The translations under genes and the position numbers were made by a program. Positions 31,285 to 41,587 of a DNA stretch of 64,000 bases are shown here, in pieces; the stretch's first letter is position 1, and each line of letters starts with the position of its first letter. Source of the stretch: Patiria miniata (Eukaryota; Echinodermata; Asteroidea; Valvatida; Asterinidae); contig NW_024037072.1 of NCBI RefSeq assembly GCF_015706575.1, positions 5,151,001-5,215,000 of the forward strand, given 5' to 3'. The notes beneath the pieces were generated by a model. It did no database searches and had not been told where the DNA came from. It worked only from the letters and a program-made list of their open reading frames with translations.

Positions 31285-31745
31285 CAACATTCGTTGGTAC
31301 TTTGAACGTACACCTTGCATTAGCTGGTTACCAGCAAAATTCCGTATTCGTCACTATGTCAAAATGTGACTGATTCGCCACAGGCGGGGCTCCGAATCTC
31401 CAAATACAGACAAGAATTCAGAATTTTGGCACAAATACTTTAATAAAGGAGCAACCTTTAAACACCTCAAAAATAACAAAATCTCAAAATTCGCCAAAAT
31501 GGTTGATTTGCCGGTACCGTATGTTAGCTCTGTGACAAAATGTAGAGCAAGTGGTTTACAGTTGAACAAACTGGAACTCCAGCAAACTCAAGGAAGTCAA
31601 AGCATTTAGGATAATGTGGGAAAGTACCTCAACATCAAGGAGTAATCTTGTGAATTAGAAAAAGAATTAAGTTTAAAATAGAATGCTTAATTTCAAATTG
31701 TTATTAATGTTACCCTAACTTAAACCAAAACACCTACTCATCATA

Positions 31746-31805
31746 ACAAAGAGATGACATCGCAAATCACCAGTTTATTGGTGATTTGCACTGTCATTTC
31801 TTTGT
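31746..31805. ncRNA. pre-miRNA-like hairpin (candidate)
   Basis: Sixty bases fold into one stem of about 26 base pairs with one G:U, one 2-base internal mismatch and an 8-base loop (AGTTTATT). The arms are ACAAAGAGATGACATCGCAA... and ...GATTTGCACTGTCATTTCTT. Size and shape fit an animal microRNA precursor. I do not recognise the seed, and a small snap-back repeat would look the same. Copy B at 49,480-49,539 is identical. Confidence 0.3.
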
Positions 31806-32478
31806 AACAGCGGTAAATCCTTGTTCACTGTAACAACTAAGTGCTGGTAGGTCTGTTGTACCATCTGATGTCACTCTCTTGGCTGGATATCATGAAAAAG
31901 CTCTGTCATTTTGTCGATAGTTGATGACAACAAGCCATACACCTGCCATTAAAATCACAATGCAATAAGAAATTTGGTAAAATGTTAACAAAAAGCAAAA
32001 TTAATAAAGTATACTAAAGTATATGGCAGGTATTTTGAAATGTATTTTGGACGAGAGAAGAAACTCTTGACAACCATAACATAAATCAAGTCCTTTAACA
32101 TTCATCTGATCTTATCAACCTCAGCATATAAGCTTCTTTGATAACCAATTCAAGAAGAGTGTAAAAAAATGTCACTTTATTAACAGCAAAGACAAAGTGT
32201 TGCTAAAACCTTTGAAATTCAAGGAAAATTCACTGAAATTCAAATTATTGAAAAGTTCTCAAACTGGAAATTTGTTACACATTTGAAAACAAAATCTTAT
32301 TTTTTAAAAATAATTCATTTATTGTGACCTTTGCCAAAGTGAAACAAACACACCTTTGATGTCCCTTTGTATTTGGGTTACCTTTTTTTCGGGACATCTT
32401 GTACATTAATGCTGACATGAGCTTTCCAACCCGACCAGTGTTGTTGGCTATCACCCTTTGGTTTTGTCTTCATTCTAG

Positions 32479-33700
32479 TTTTTCCCCACTTTTTTTCCAT
32501 AGGATAACATGTGTTTTCGTTCTACACAGCACTTTGGGACTTTTTTCACATCCGACTGACTTCAAACCTGGCACACATTTAGACCACCATTTGACGATTC
32601 AGGCCAAATCAAAATGATGTCATCGAAAACGTGAATTTTTTTATTCACGTACAAGGGTGTGTCTGATCGTTATGATATAATTATTATCATATTGATATAA
32701 GCATTCAAAATCTGAAGTGACCCCATCATGACGTCATCATCTGATTCTTTATTATTTCAACATTTTTTAATATATTCTTCCAATTAATTACCAAAATTAC
32801 ATAAAAAAAAAAGATCCGATCGACTTTAAACCTGGCAAACATTTAGACCATCATCTGAAGATTCAGGATGAATCATGACATCATAATAATGTCATCACGT
32901 TTCACGTGACGTCATCTAAAATGTGCATATTTTAAGGCCCTACCAGTATATCTACAGAACCGGAAGTCCGATCGGGTTCAAACTCGGTATGCAGGTATTG
33001 CGAGATGTGTTATAGACAAAAATTGCAGTGACGTCATGATGACGTCATCATGTGATTTTACATGAATTATTCAATTTTTGGACCTTTAAGTCAAATCTCA
33101 TCAATGGAACTTGCTCAATTCAAAGTTCTTTTTCTAATAGGTTTGTTAGGTCATAGATAGATAAAGAAAATTTTGAAAAATGTGATGTCATCATGATGTC
33201 ATCAAAAACGCGATTTTTTGAAACACATATAGGTATGTCTGATCGTTATGGACTTGGTGGGTTGGTAGTTGATTTTTTATGAATTTTAATTTTTTTTAAC
33301 ATTTCCTTTATTTCTTCTAATGCACATCAGTGTAAATGTAAGCCTAGATTCGATTTGGATGAAACTTCTACGTGGCAGTGGTTACCAAACATTCCAAACA
33401 TTTCTAGTTTCTTTTTCCAGTTTTTCCATAGGTTTTGTACACGTTTTTATTCTACAGGCCACTTTGGGAACTTTTAAAAATACGATCACCTTTAAACTGC
33501 GCACAGTCATTAACCATCATCTGAAGATGTATGCCGAACAGTTTTGTCATCGTGATGTCATTAGGGGTCACGTGACATCAATTGGAATGTTCATTTTTTA
33601 CAGTCTATAACTACAGAACTAATGGGCCGATTGATTGATCTCAAATCCGGTATAGACAGGGAAGTGTTATAGATGAAAATATATGTAAAATATAAGGTCC
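32479..33700 (-). repeat. Foldback-like arm, TGACGTCA family (left)
   Basis: About two diverged units of some 0.6 kb. The features, read in reverse complement of the right arm, are ATAGGATAACATGTGTTTTC at the outer end, then CCGATCGACTTTAAACC, ATATCTACAGAACCGGAAGT, AGGTCATAGATAGAT and repeated GATGACGTCATGATGACGTC. The right arm at 35,770-36,836 is the inverted partner. Copy B: 50,212-51,440. Confidence 0.8.
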
Positions 33701-34038
33701 TGTGACCCTAACTTCTGGTATCACTGGAATTGCAATTTGAAGCTCTAGTTGCCATATCTAATGCATTATAAATATGATGGGGCGATACCTGGTAATAGTA
33801 TGAAGCAACATTCAAAGATTATTATAATGCATTATTATTACTGTACAGTTTATTATTCTAATATTAAGACTTCGTGAATATTTAATGAGGCAATTTTTGG
33901 ACACTAGATTTCAACAATCAATGCAATAAGTTATGATTCTAGTTCTTTGCACACTCATATTGGACTGAAAATGCACTTCCTGGAATGTCAAGGTCATGTG
34001 ACCCTTACTTCCAGTTGTACCGGAAGTGCAATTATTAA

Positions 34039-34667
34039 GGGAATAAATGTGTGCTCCGGAGGTTTTTATCACTCTGTTTAATACCACTTAGAGTCTGGGT
34101 GCTGATAATTACCCGAGCCGGAGGCGAGGGTAATTATCAGCACCCAGACTCTAAGTGGTATTAAACAGAGTGATAAATACCGACGGAGTACATATTTATT
34201 CCCATTCATAAATACCTTTTCGGTAAAAAAAATCATATAATTCGTGCAAAACATCCCGATTTTGTTCAACAAATTCACTTTATGCTTTTTGAATCATCCC
34301 TCCTGCAAAATAATGGAGTGTTCAGCTGGCGAGTAAGATGAAAACAACCCTTTTATGGAGATTGACGCGCGCGTATCATGTTCTATGCGATGTCGCGCAG
34401 AACGCACCTGGCGCGTTGCGTTTTGAATTTAGAACTATAAAATTCTAACTCCCTGGTAGTGTTGCGCATGCCTACGTGAGGATTGTGAACGTTCAACCAA
34501 TTAAACGATAAGAGGCACTGGATTTTTAGGAGTCCACATTTTATTGTGACACTGGAAAAAGTTTAAGACCAGCTAGCCATGTCTTTATCATCCGTTTAAT
34601 ACCGGCCACGTGACGGGCTCTCGACCAATAGGAATGGCTAAACTGTCTGAGGTATTTATGAATAAAG
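34039..34667. mobile_element. Snap-back palindrome element 2
   Basis: 34,039-34,203 is a near-perfect palindrome with arms of about 76 bases (GGGAATAAATG...GATAATTACCC) and a 13-base loop GAGCCGGAGGCGA. Its outer end ATTCATAAATACCT (34,204) recurs inverted at 34,650-34,663 after a GC-richer core. This is the plan of element 1 at 12,777-13,279 with unrelated arm sequence. Copy B: 51,775-52,404. Confidence 0.75.
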
Positions 34668-34878
34668 ATTATAATTTCAATTGTAATACATGTCATTAAG
34701 AAATTTTGGAAAAATCATTACATCATTTTGTACTGTCAATCAAAAACATTCTCTAGTTTTCACTTTGTCTTTAGTAAACATTTTAGTAATTTGTGCCATA
34801 ACTTCATCCCTTTTGACAATGGTTGAATTTTACAGATCATTTTAAGAATTATTCTGCTAATTCAAGGGAAATTTTTAC

Positions 34879-35077
34879 CTGGATATACATTTTGTTTCTG
34901 TACTTAGCATCAAGATGTGGATCCCCTGATTCTGATGGTGGTGTTAGACTTCGTACAGGTGCATGTATTTGTTTCTTCTCTGCTCCTCTTTTTTGGTTCA
35001 CGGGTGGCAGGTGGACTTGTTGCAGAACGACTCTTGGTTTTGCCACCTTTGCTTTTTGGCCTGTCTCTTTCTTTTTC
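34879..35077 (-). pseudogene. Putative coding exon, basic nuclear-type protein, frameshifted here
   Basis: On the minus strand between an acceptor (TTCCCATTAG|G) and a donor (CAG|GTAAAA). Copy B (52,618-52,815) has 198 bases, exactly 66 codons, phase 0 at both ends: EKERDRPKSKGGKTKSRS, then ATSPPATREPKRGAEKK, then PPSESGDPHLDAKYRNKMYI. Copy A has one extra T in a T run (six against five), giving 199 bases and a broken frame. The peptide is Lys/Arg/Ser/Pro-rich, as in disordered nuclear proteins; family not recognised. It sits between the two TGACGTCA arrays. Confidence 0.4.
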
Positions 35078-35201
35078 CTAATGGGAATATACAGCAAAAT
35101 CATTATCAATGCATTGAAAGTTCAAAGCACACAAAAGAAGAATTTCAGTAAACAGCGGTTATTCACAAAAGATTGTGATCAATATAGTTAGTCCACCCCT
35201 A

Positions 35202-35562
35202 AACAGCTTTAGAAACATTTCTACAGTCAGGGGTTATCCTTCGTGGATTCAAAGAGTTATTCAGCAATCATGCCAAGCTTGGAATCATATTAATCCTCCG
35301 TCTGCTCCAAATCAGTGTCAGCATCAGGATGACTCAGAATATTTTCACAGCTCCTCCTCCAAATTGCAAACTAGCTTTCGAGCTGGAAATGAGCAACTTG
35401 CATTTTGTTCATGGAACTGGATTGAACATGTACATATACATCAAATTACCTCTACAACAGAGTGTGTGGCTTGGGAATTTTGATAACATTGGGCTCAAGC
35501 AAATATCATCCCTCGACCAGCCCAGCTTGAGTGTATCCAGAGTAACAGGAGGATTAAAGTAG
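35202..35562 (+). CDS. Open region of uncertain strand and product
   Basis: The plus strand is open for 120 codons in one frame (FTAPPPNCKLAFELEMSNLH in the middle, ending VSRVTGGLK at TAG 35,560) and over 100 in another. The minus strand also has an exon-like piece at about 35,429-35,607 (VALSVDNQHVYFNPPVTLDT..., donor AGAG|GTAATT). All three cannot be real. Base composition is higher in GC than the neighbours and no repeat partner exists apart from copy B (52,940-53,300). Some coding function is likely; I cannot choose the strand. Confidence 0.25.
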
Positions 35563-35769
35563 ACGTGTTGATTGTCTACGGACAATGCAACTGGCTTTTC
35601 TGCCTTTCCAGAAGTTTGAGTTTATACTTTGTTTGTCCATGCAGAATCATGTTTAAAAATGTTCAGTGTCATGCATAACTAGAAATGTGTTTGTGGACAA
35701 ACACTGAGCTGTTTCGACCACTTTAGCAATAACTGCCGTAAAGGAGTTTCAGCCAAGTCGAATGAACAT

Positions 35770-36836
35770 GTACATGAGCATTTATACATGGTGGTCTAAG
35801 TATCGATCCGATGTAAAAAAAACCAACATTTTTCATGATATCATGGTGACATTACACATTTTTGAAATCTTCTGTATCTATCTACGACCTAACAAGCCTT
35901 TTGCAAACAGAATTTCGAATTCAACACCTTCCATTGATGAGATATGAGGAAAAGGTCCAAAACTTTAATAATTCAAATAAAATAACATGATGACATCATC
36001 ATGAAGTCATCGTGACGTCACCGAGTTTGAACCCGATCGGACCTCTGGTTCTGTAGATATAGGGACTTAAACTATGCAATTTTAGGATGACGTCACTTGA
36101 CATGTGATGACGTCATGATGACGTTATTATTCGGCCTGAATCTTTAGATGGTGGGGTCTAAGTGTGTGCCAGGTTTGAAGTCGATCGAGCTATTTTATGT
36201 AATTTTTGCTAATTAGAAGAAAATGTTAAAATTTTTAAAATGAATAAAAAATCAGATGATGACGTCATGATGACGTCACTTCAGATTTTGAATGCTTGTA
36301 TCAATGCCTACCTACCCACCAAGTTTCATAACCATCGGACATACCCTTATATGTGAATACAAATTCAGGTTTTTGATGACGTCATGACGATGTCACACAT
36401 TTTACGAAATTTGGTGCATCTATCTATGACCTAACCAACCTTTTACAAAAAGAATTTCGAATTTACCACATTCCGTTGATGAGATATGAGTAAAAGGTCA
36501 AAAAATGACTAATTTATATAAAATCACACGATGTCGTCATTGTGACGTCACTGCTTTTTTGTCTATAACATGTCCCGGAATACCTGCATACCAAGTTTGA
36601 AGCTGATTGGACTTCTGGTTCTGTAGATATAGGGCCTTAAAATATGCACTTTTCGGATGACATACGTGACACGTGATGACGTCACGATGGCGCCATGATT
36701 CGGCCCTTAATATTCAGATGGTGGTCTAAGTGTGTGCCAGGTTTAAAGTTGATCGGATGTAAAAAAAAAAGGCCCAAAGTCCTGTGTAGAACGAAAACAC
36801 GTGTTATCCTATGGGAAAAAAAGTGGAAAAAAAAAA
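35770..36836 (+). repeat. Foldback-like arm, TGACGTCA family (right)
   Basis: Inverted partner of 32,479-33,700. It contains two units about 565 bases apart (TTCTGTAGATATAGGG near 36,050 and 36,620) and TGACGTCA at about 36,014, 36,088, 36,109, 36,260, 36,271, 36,378, 36,546 and 36,677. The outer end is CGTGTTATCCTATGGGAAAA at 36,800. Copy B: 53,510-54,560. Confidence 0.8.
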
Positions 36837-36884
36837 AAAAAAAAAAAAAAAAAAGACAGACAGAGAAAAAATAACAAAAACAAG

Positions 36885-36914
36885 AGCTGTTTCGGTGTGT
36901 GCACCGAAACAGCT
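36885..36914. repeat. Perfect 13-bp stem hairpin after a poly-A tract
   Basis: AGCTGTTTCGGTG, loop TGTG, and the exact complement, followed by AAAT. It lies 50 bases outside the right arm, after an A run whose length differs between copies. Hairpins of this kind mark the ends of some rolling-circle elements; no left end was found. Copy B: 54,618-54,647. Confidence 0.6.
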
Positions 36915-37204
36915 AAATATCTGTGACTTTAATTATCAGAAATACTTTTTCATAAAAAAAAATGAACACAAATGTTACATGTGTTTGGAAGATTGTAAAT
37001 TTTAAGCTAAAATGTGTCAATCGAAAAATCGTTAAAAAGATGGACTTTTTTTAAAAATTAAACCTCATCCTACATTTTATTCTCTATCCATTGACTGATT
37101 GATCTGTCATGGTTGCCTGCTATTACTCAAAAATGCCGACCAAAGCATAATATTCCACTCTGGCTGGTCCACTGTTAAAAGTGGTATTAGCCTATTTATG
37201 ATTC

Positions 37205-37400
37205 TTGCTCGTTTAATTTTTTTAACTCCGATTGACCTCTCACACGGTTGGTGGCCATATTGGATTTTGCCATATGGCCCCGTGGCCGTGGCGTCCATCT
37301 TGGTGCCCGTCAAAAATCAAAATAGGATGTTGTGGATGACATCTGGGCCAAATTTGGTGCTTTTGGAAGAATCTGAACCATGTAAACAGCCCCTGTAATG
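37205..37400. repeat. Single unit with an imperfect CCATATTGG hairpin
   Basis: GTTGGTGGCCATATTGGATT is followed by a near-complement and a GGGCCAAATTTGGTGCTTTTGG segment. This is of the same general type as units in the arms of the 7.6 kb element. The copies differ here by more than an indel: copy B has GCCAATATGGCGGCCCCGTG where copy A has GCCATATGGCCCCGTGGCCG. Confidence 0.4.
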
Positions 37401-37847
37401 CCTGCCCTAATCATCCCTATACTACTCATAGTATCATGAACAATAATGTTAATTTACTGAAACATGCATAAACTATACAGCTTAGACAAAGAGTTGCTGT
37501 GGATGAAATATTTTATGAGGAAATGCTCTGGGCATTGGACCTAATTATAAGCTGTGATCCCATTGGACTTATTTTCCGCTATCACAGGGAATCTTGCCGC
37601 GACATTCCTTCGCATTGTGTGCCATGTGATCCCACTTGGACTTTTTTTAACACCGACGGAACCTTTGACCCAAGGCCCCCCAAAAAAGTCTCTGGTTTCT
37701 AGTCTGGAGCTTGCCCCAAAAGTGGTGCGGCGACGCGTTTTTTTTTTTACCCTACTTTTTTTCTCTTCAAATGTCGGCTTATGTTGCAGATGAAGCTTTG
37801 ATCACCTTAAAACTCTCAAAAATATCTTTCAGAGTGGAGATTGAGGT

Positions 37848-37985
37848 GACCTCAGTAAGGCCACAATTGGCTTGAGAAGTTGAGAAGTCTGCACTCACTT
37901 ACGATCTTGACCGACACCATTTTTCGGGAAATTTGGAGTCGTCAAGACAAAAATCCGGGAAAACCATAACGTCAGACCATACAGC
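37848..37985 (-). pseudogene. Relative of the 15.4 kb exon-like segment
   Basis: On the minus strand VWSDVMVFPDFCLDDSKFPE aligns with VWSEITVFSDYSLDYPNVPK of 15,372-15,543, and nucleotide similarity continues through GATCGTAAGTG...GTGGCCTTACTGAGGT. The frame stops at TAA of the GTAAGT. Copy B: 55,580-55,717. Confidence 0.4.
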
Positions 37986-38501
37986 GACATCGACATCGTG
38001 CATGAGCTGCCAGGCTGGTCATTAGTCTGCTCCCTTACGTATTGCGCTAATTTAAAAGCGTTTACAGGTTCCAGAAACAAGAGAGAGAATGAAAGTCCAT
38101 TTTTAGGTTCCTGGACTCATCAACTAAAAGTTAGCAATATTTAAAACCAAGAAGAGTGTATCAAGGGCAAGGTTTTGATTTTTTTTTTTAAGGAGGGAAA
38201 TTGTTGGTAGAACGACAATAAAGACCACAACATGAAAAATAAAGATGGCACTCATCGCGACACACTGTGAATTCACGATGCGTGTTGATTTGCATAACAT
38301 CAGGTTGTTCAACTGAAAAGTTTGAAAGAAATTTGCAGTTTCTATGGAAAGATTCTGTTTAAAATTGCAAAATTAGGGTCAGCAGAATTAAAAGAAGATT
38401 AACTAAGGGCAATTCCACGGTTTGATGGACATGGCTAGGAAAAAAAAGTTTTCTTTTTGAACCCAGTTTCACATTTTTATTACAGAGTATACATTCAAGT
38501 A

Positions 38502-39090
38502 CAGGGTGAGTCAAAAAAAGCGGAACCCAAACCCAAAAAATTATATTTCATATTACTGAAATTGGTCAATCCGTTAAAAAAATATCACCATTCAAACACA
38601 ATGACCCTAAAACCTGTCTCGTCCCAAAAATGCGATTTCAACAATCGTCGACACAATTGTCTTCAAACATCACCAGCGATGAAATCTTAGTTTAAACGTT
38701 AACAATATGCAACGAAGTCCTTTTAAAGGCCCGTCTTTTAAAAAAGTAGATTGTATAAATCATATTGTTTGCCTAGTTGTTGTTAATCAAAAAATTGTGT
38801 GCTACAGTTGGTGACAGTTGTTGAAACAAGTATTCTGTGTCATTTTCTTTGTTGTTCCAAACAGTCAAAACACACAATAAATTGATTTTTTGGACGAGAC
38901 AGGTTTTAGGGTCATTGCGTTTAAATGGTCGTATTCTTTGAACGGATTGAGCAATTTCAGTAATTATTTCATCTAAAAGTAGCTTTTGAAATTGGCTTTC
39001 CATTCATTATTATTTTTGGTGCTTCATATTTTTTTAAATATGAAATACATTTTTTTGGTGTTTGGGTTCCGCTTTTTTTGACTCACCCTG
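38502..39090. mobile_element. Mariner-like MITE with long TIRs, TA duplication
   Basis: The ends are CAGGGTGAGTCAAAAAAAGC in inverted orientation with TA on both sides (38,500-38,501; 39,091-39,092). The arms remain alike for about 140 bases, apart from a 75-base gap (for example CAATGACCCTAAAACCTGTC on both). No transposase. An isolated end of this family is at 11,727-11,745. Copy B: 56,235-56,824. Confidence 0.85.
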
Positions 39091-39990
39091 TATATGAAAT
39101 TAACAAAGAAAACCCTCTTTTATCAAATTTTGTTTGAGAAATAGTGTCGTAAAGTGAAAAATAAATTTTTACTACGAAGAACTCTCAAAATTTGGTAAAG
39201 TTTCAACCTCGATTGCTATAAATGCAATTAAAGATATTTAAATCATAACCTTATTTCTAGCATACATGTATGGTAGTCCTAATGTCATTTTCAGCCGTCA
39301 TCCATTTTTAAATATCAAAAAGTAGGGTTTCATACCTTTTTTTGGTAAATGTAATGTGAGACAGAAAAGATATTAAAGTTTTTTCTCACCAACATTTCTG
39401 ATGAATTAAATGTTGGTTTTTAGGATTTTCCTACTTCACATGAACATTGATATAAATGTAAGTGTTTTGTTGATACTAATACGCACATTTTAGATAAAAG
39501 GCAACTAAATTTGGTAACGTGAGTAACTTTTGTAACTTGCGTAACCAAAAATGTACTGTGAGCGACCAAGGTTTTTATCCCAAGTCACCCAAACTATACC
39601 CAAATTGACTTTTGCTTGATAATGTTGATTTTATTGACAACTGTTTACCTGAACCCAAAGCACCTCAAGCGATAAAGATACTTTTAAGCATACATGTATT
39701 TTGTGCAGTTTATGGTGCAAAATGGTCTTTGAGACAGAACTTTTTATATTTGAATCCAGGTCAAGTTTTTATGTTGTTGAGTTTAATAAGGAAAACACAT
39801 GTACGTCCCTATACATTGAAATTAAAATGTTTATTTGGATCAAAACTAAAATTTGAATTACATGCAGAAACTCCATGCTAAGCCATCCGGTACAATGGCA
39901 CTGGTATACCCTAGAACCAAACTCTCCACATCATGGTCTCTGATATTGTGGCCTTTCCATGGGCCCTATATTCTGTTCTACCATAATAAT

Positions 39991-40904
39991 CCTTTTCACA
40001 CTATGAACGTCCGATCCGTGTCGAAATCTACACGGTCGACTTCTAAAAATTTCAACACGGTTCAATTTCGCTACGTTTTCACACTTCTCATCGCAAACCC
40101 AGCGTTTTTGCCACACGTGTAATGTTTTCGACCCGTGTATTGTGCGATCGTTTCACACTACACACTACACTAGGGCCGTCCGCCCTACATGTGTTTTGTA
40201 GCTCCATGGATGGTCAGCCCAACCAAGGACCCAGACTTCATGTCAGTCTTTTTTTCTGATTTCGGGCCCATTTTATGTTGGAGGATAAAATATTCTGTGA
40301 CTTGAAATTCAAGCACCATCGAAAGTATTTGCGAAGAACGCACAAAAACCAAGCGCGGTCGGCAGGCGTAGCGTGAATATCAGGTGTTATGAAATACGGA
40401 TTCAATAAGGTATTGCGCATGCTCATGCATAGATAATTAGGAGAGGGACCGGTCATGTGAAAGGGTTTAACCAATAAAAGGGAAAAGGAGTCAGATTTTC
40501 ACATGAGTCCGATTTTCATATCACACCGGTGGTGGCATGACAGGGCAGCAGGTCAAAGGTTATTAGTATGTTCGTTGCATGCTAAAAAGTAACAACTACA
40601 GCGTGATGCCGCATGCACGCACTCTCGTACTCCGGCCGGTCCGCGTCGGATGAGTCGATATGCGGCTGTACACGGGTCGAACGTAACTCAGAAGTGTTCA
40701 CACTACGCCTTTCAACACGTGTCGGACTTCTTGACATGGATCGAGAATTCTCAACCCACCTCCTAAGTAGGGTTAGTTTCGACACGGGTCGAGCGCTCTA
40801 CACGGGTCAGTGCCGTGTTCAAATGTTGTAGTGTGAAAAAGTTAGTCTATTTTACACGTGTCGGACCCGTGTACAACATGGAGATTTTTCGTAGTGTGAA
40901 AAGG
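39991..40904. mobile_element. MITE with CCTTTTCACACTA ends, nested MITE inside
   Basis: The inverted ends are CCTTTTCACACTA(T/C)G. The subterminal zones are full of CACGTGTCGGA / CACGGGTCGA variants in both orientations (at least eight). The copy of the 19.0 kb MITE at 40,410-40,529 is inserted within. No transposase. Copy B: 57,725-58,638. Confidence 0.7.
40410..40529. mobile_element. MITE, partner of 19,028-19,140
   Basis: See the 19.0 kb entry. Here it interrupts the 39,991-40,904 element, so it is the younger insertion. Copy B: 58,144-58,263. Confidence 0.65.
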
Positions 40905-41587
40905 CCTATAGTGGCATACATAACTCTCAGAACATGACAGGTTTGTATGTATAATATGTTCTGATGGCCAAGCATAATTAGTTAAAAAAAACCTAAATTA
41001 CAGCTGGACTTAAGAGGAAACAACAAATTGCTGCTAGGGGATCAGTAGGCACTTTAATAGTATCAGAATAATGTCAGATGAAAACTTATCTCGGAGTACT
41101 TGCCATTGGAGATCCAAAAAGCAAATTTAAGTCAGGGTTTTTAGTAGTTCTGATGCATACTGTGTAGAAACATAATTATTAACTATGACAATTTAGTAAA
41201 AAAAAACCATAATGCCATACAATTCTGAGATGGGTGGACAAAATGTAACGTAAGTAATAGTAACGTGAGTAACCATGTTTTTTGTGGATTGCAAAAAAAT
41301 GACAGATTCTGGAAGATTAGTTTTACTTTTATTATGTGTGCCTCATGGCATGGTCTTTTATCCAATTAAAAGAAGTTCCACAGGTTGCCTATATCAGGAC
41401 ACTTTTTGGTCATAGCATGTTGGCTTTTTATTTATGCTTGGCCGAAAATGTAACGTGAGTAATCAATTTTGTGTGTCTTGTTTATCATACCTAATACATT
41501 TTTCTGGATGTCATATTTGGTGCTTAGGTAGGTCTAGGTGTACTCTTATCTACCATGGGGATAAACAGTTATTAAACCTTTTCAGTA

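Noticed and set aside
31354..31569. 71-codon minus-strand protein
   Set aside because: Unremarkable composition, no splice context, and no motif beyond a chance GTGKST string that lacks a P-loop context.
32399..33610. Short proteins in the TGACGTCA array
   Set aside because: They lie wholly inside diverged repeat units and change with each indel between copies.
35429..35607. Xanthine dehydrogenase-like FAD-binding segment (FNPPVTLDTL)
   Set aside because: Only a few residues agree with that family; far too short and without the flanking motifs.
38457..39003. Two frames of about 77 codons near 38.5 and 38.9 kb
   Set aside because: They are the two inverted arms of a mariner-like MITE, not genes.
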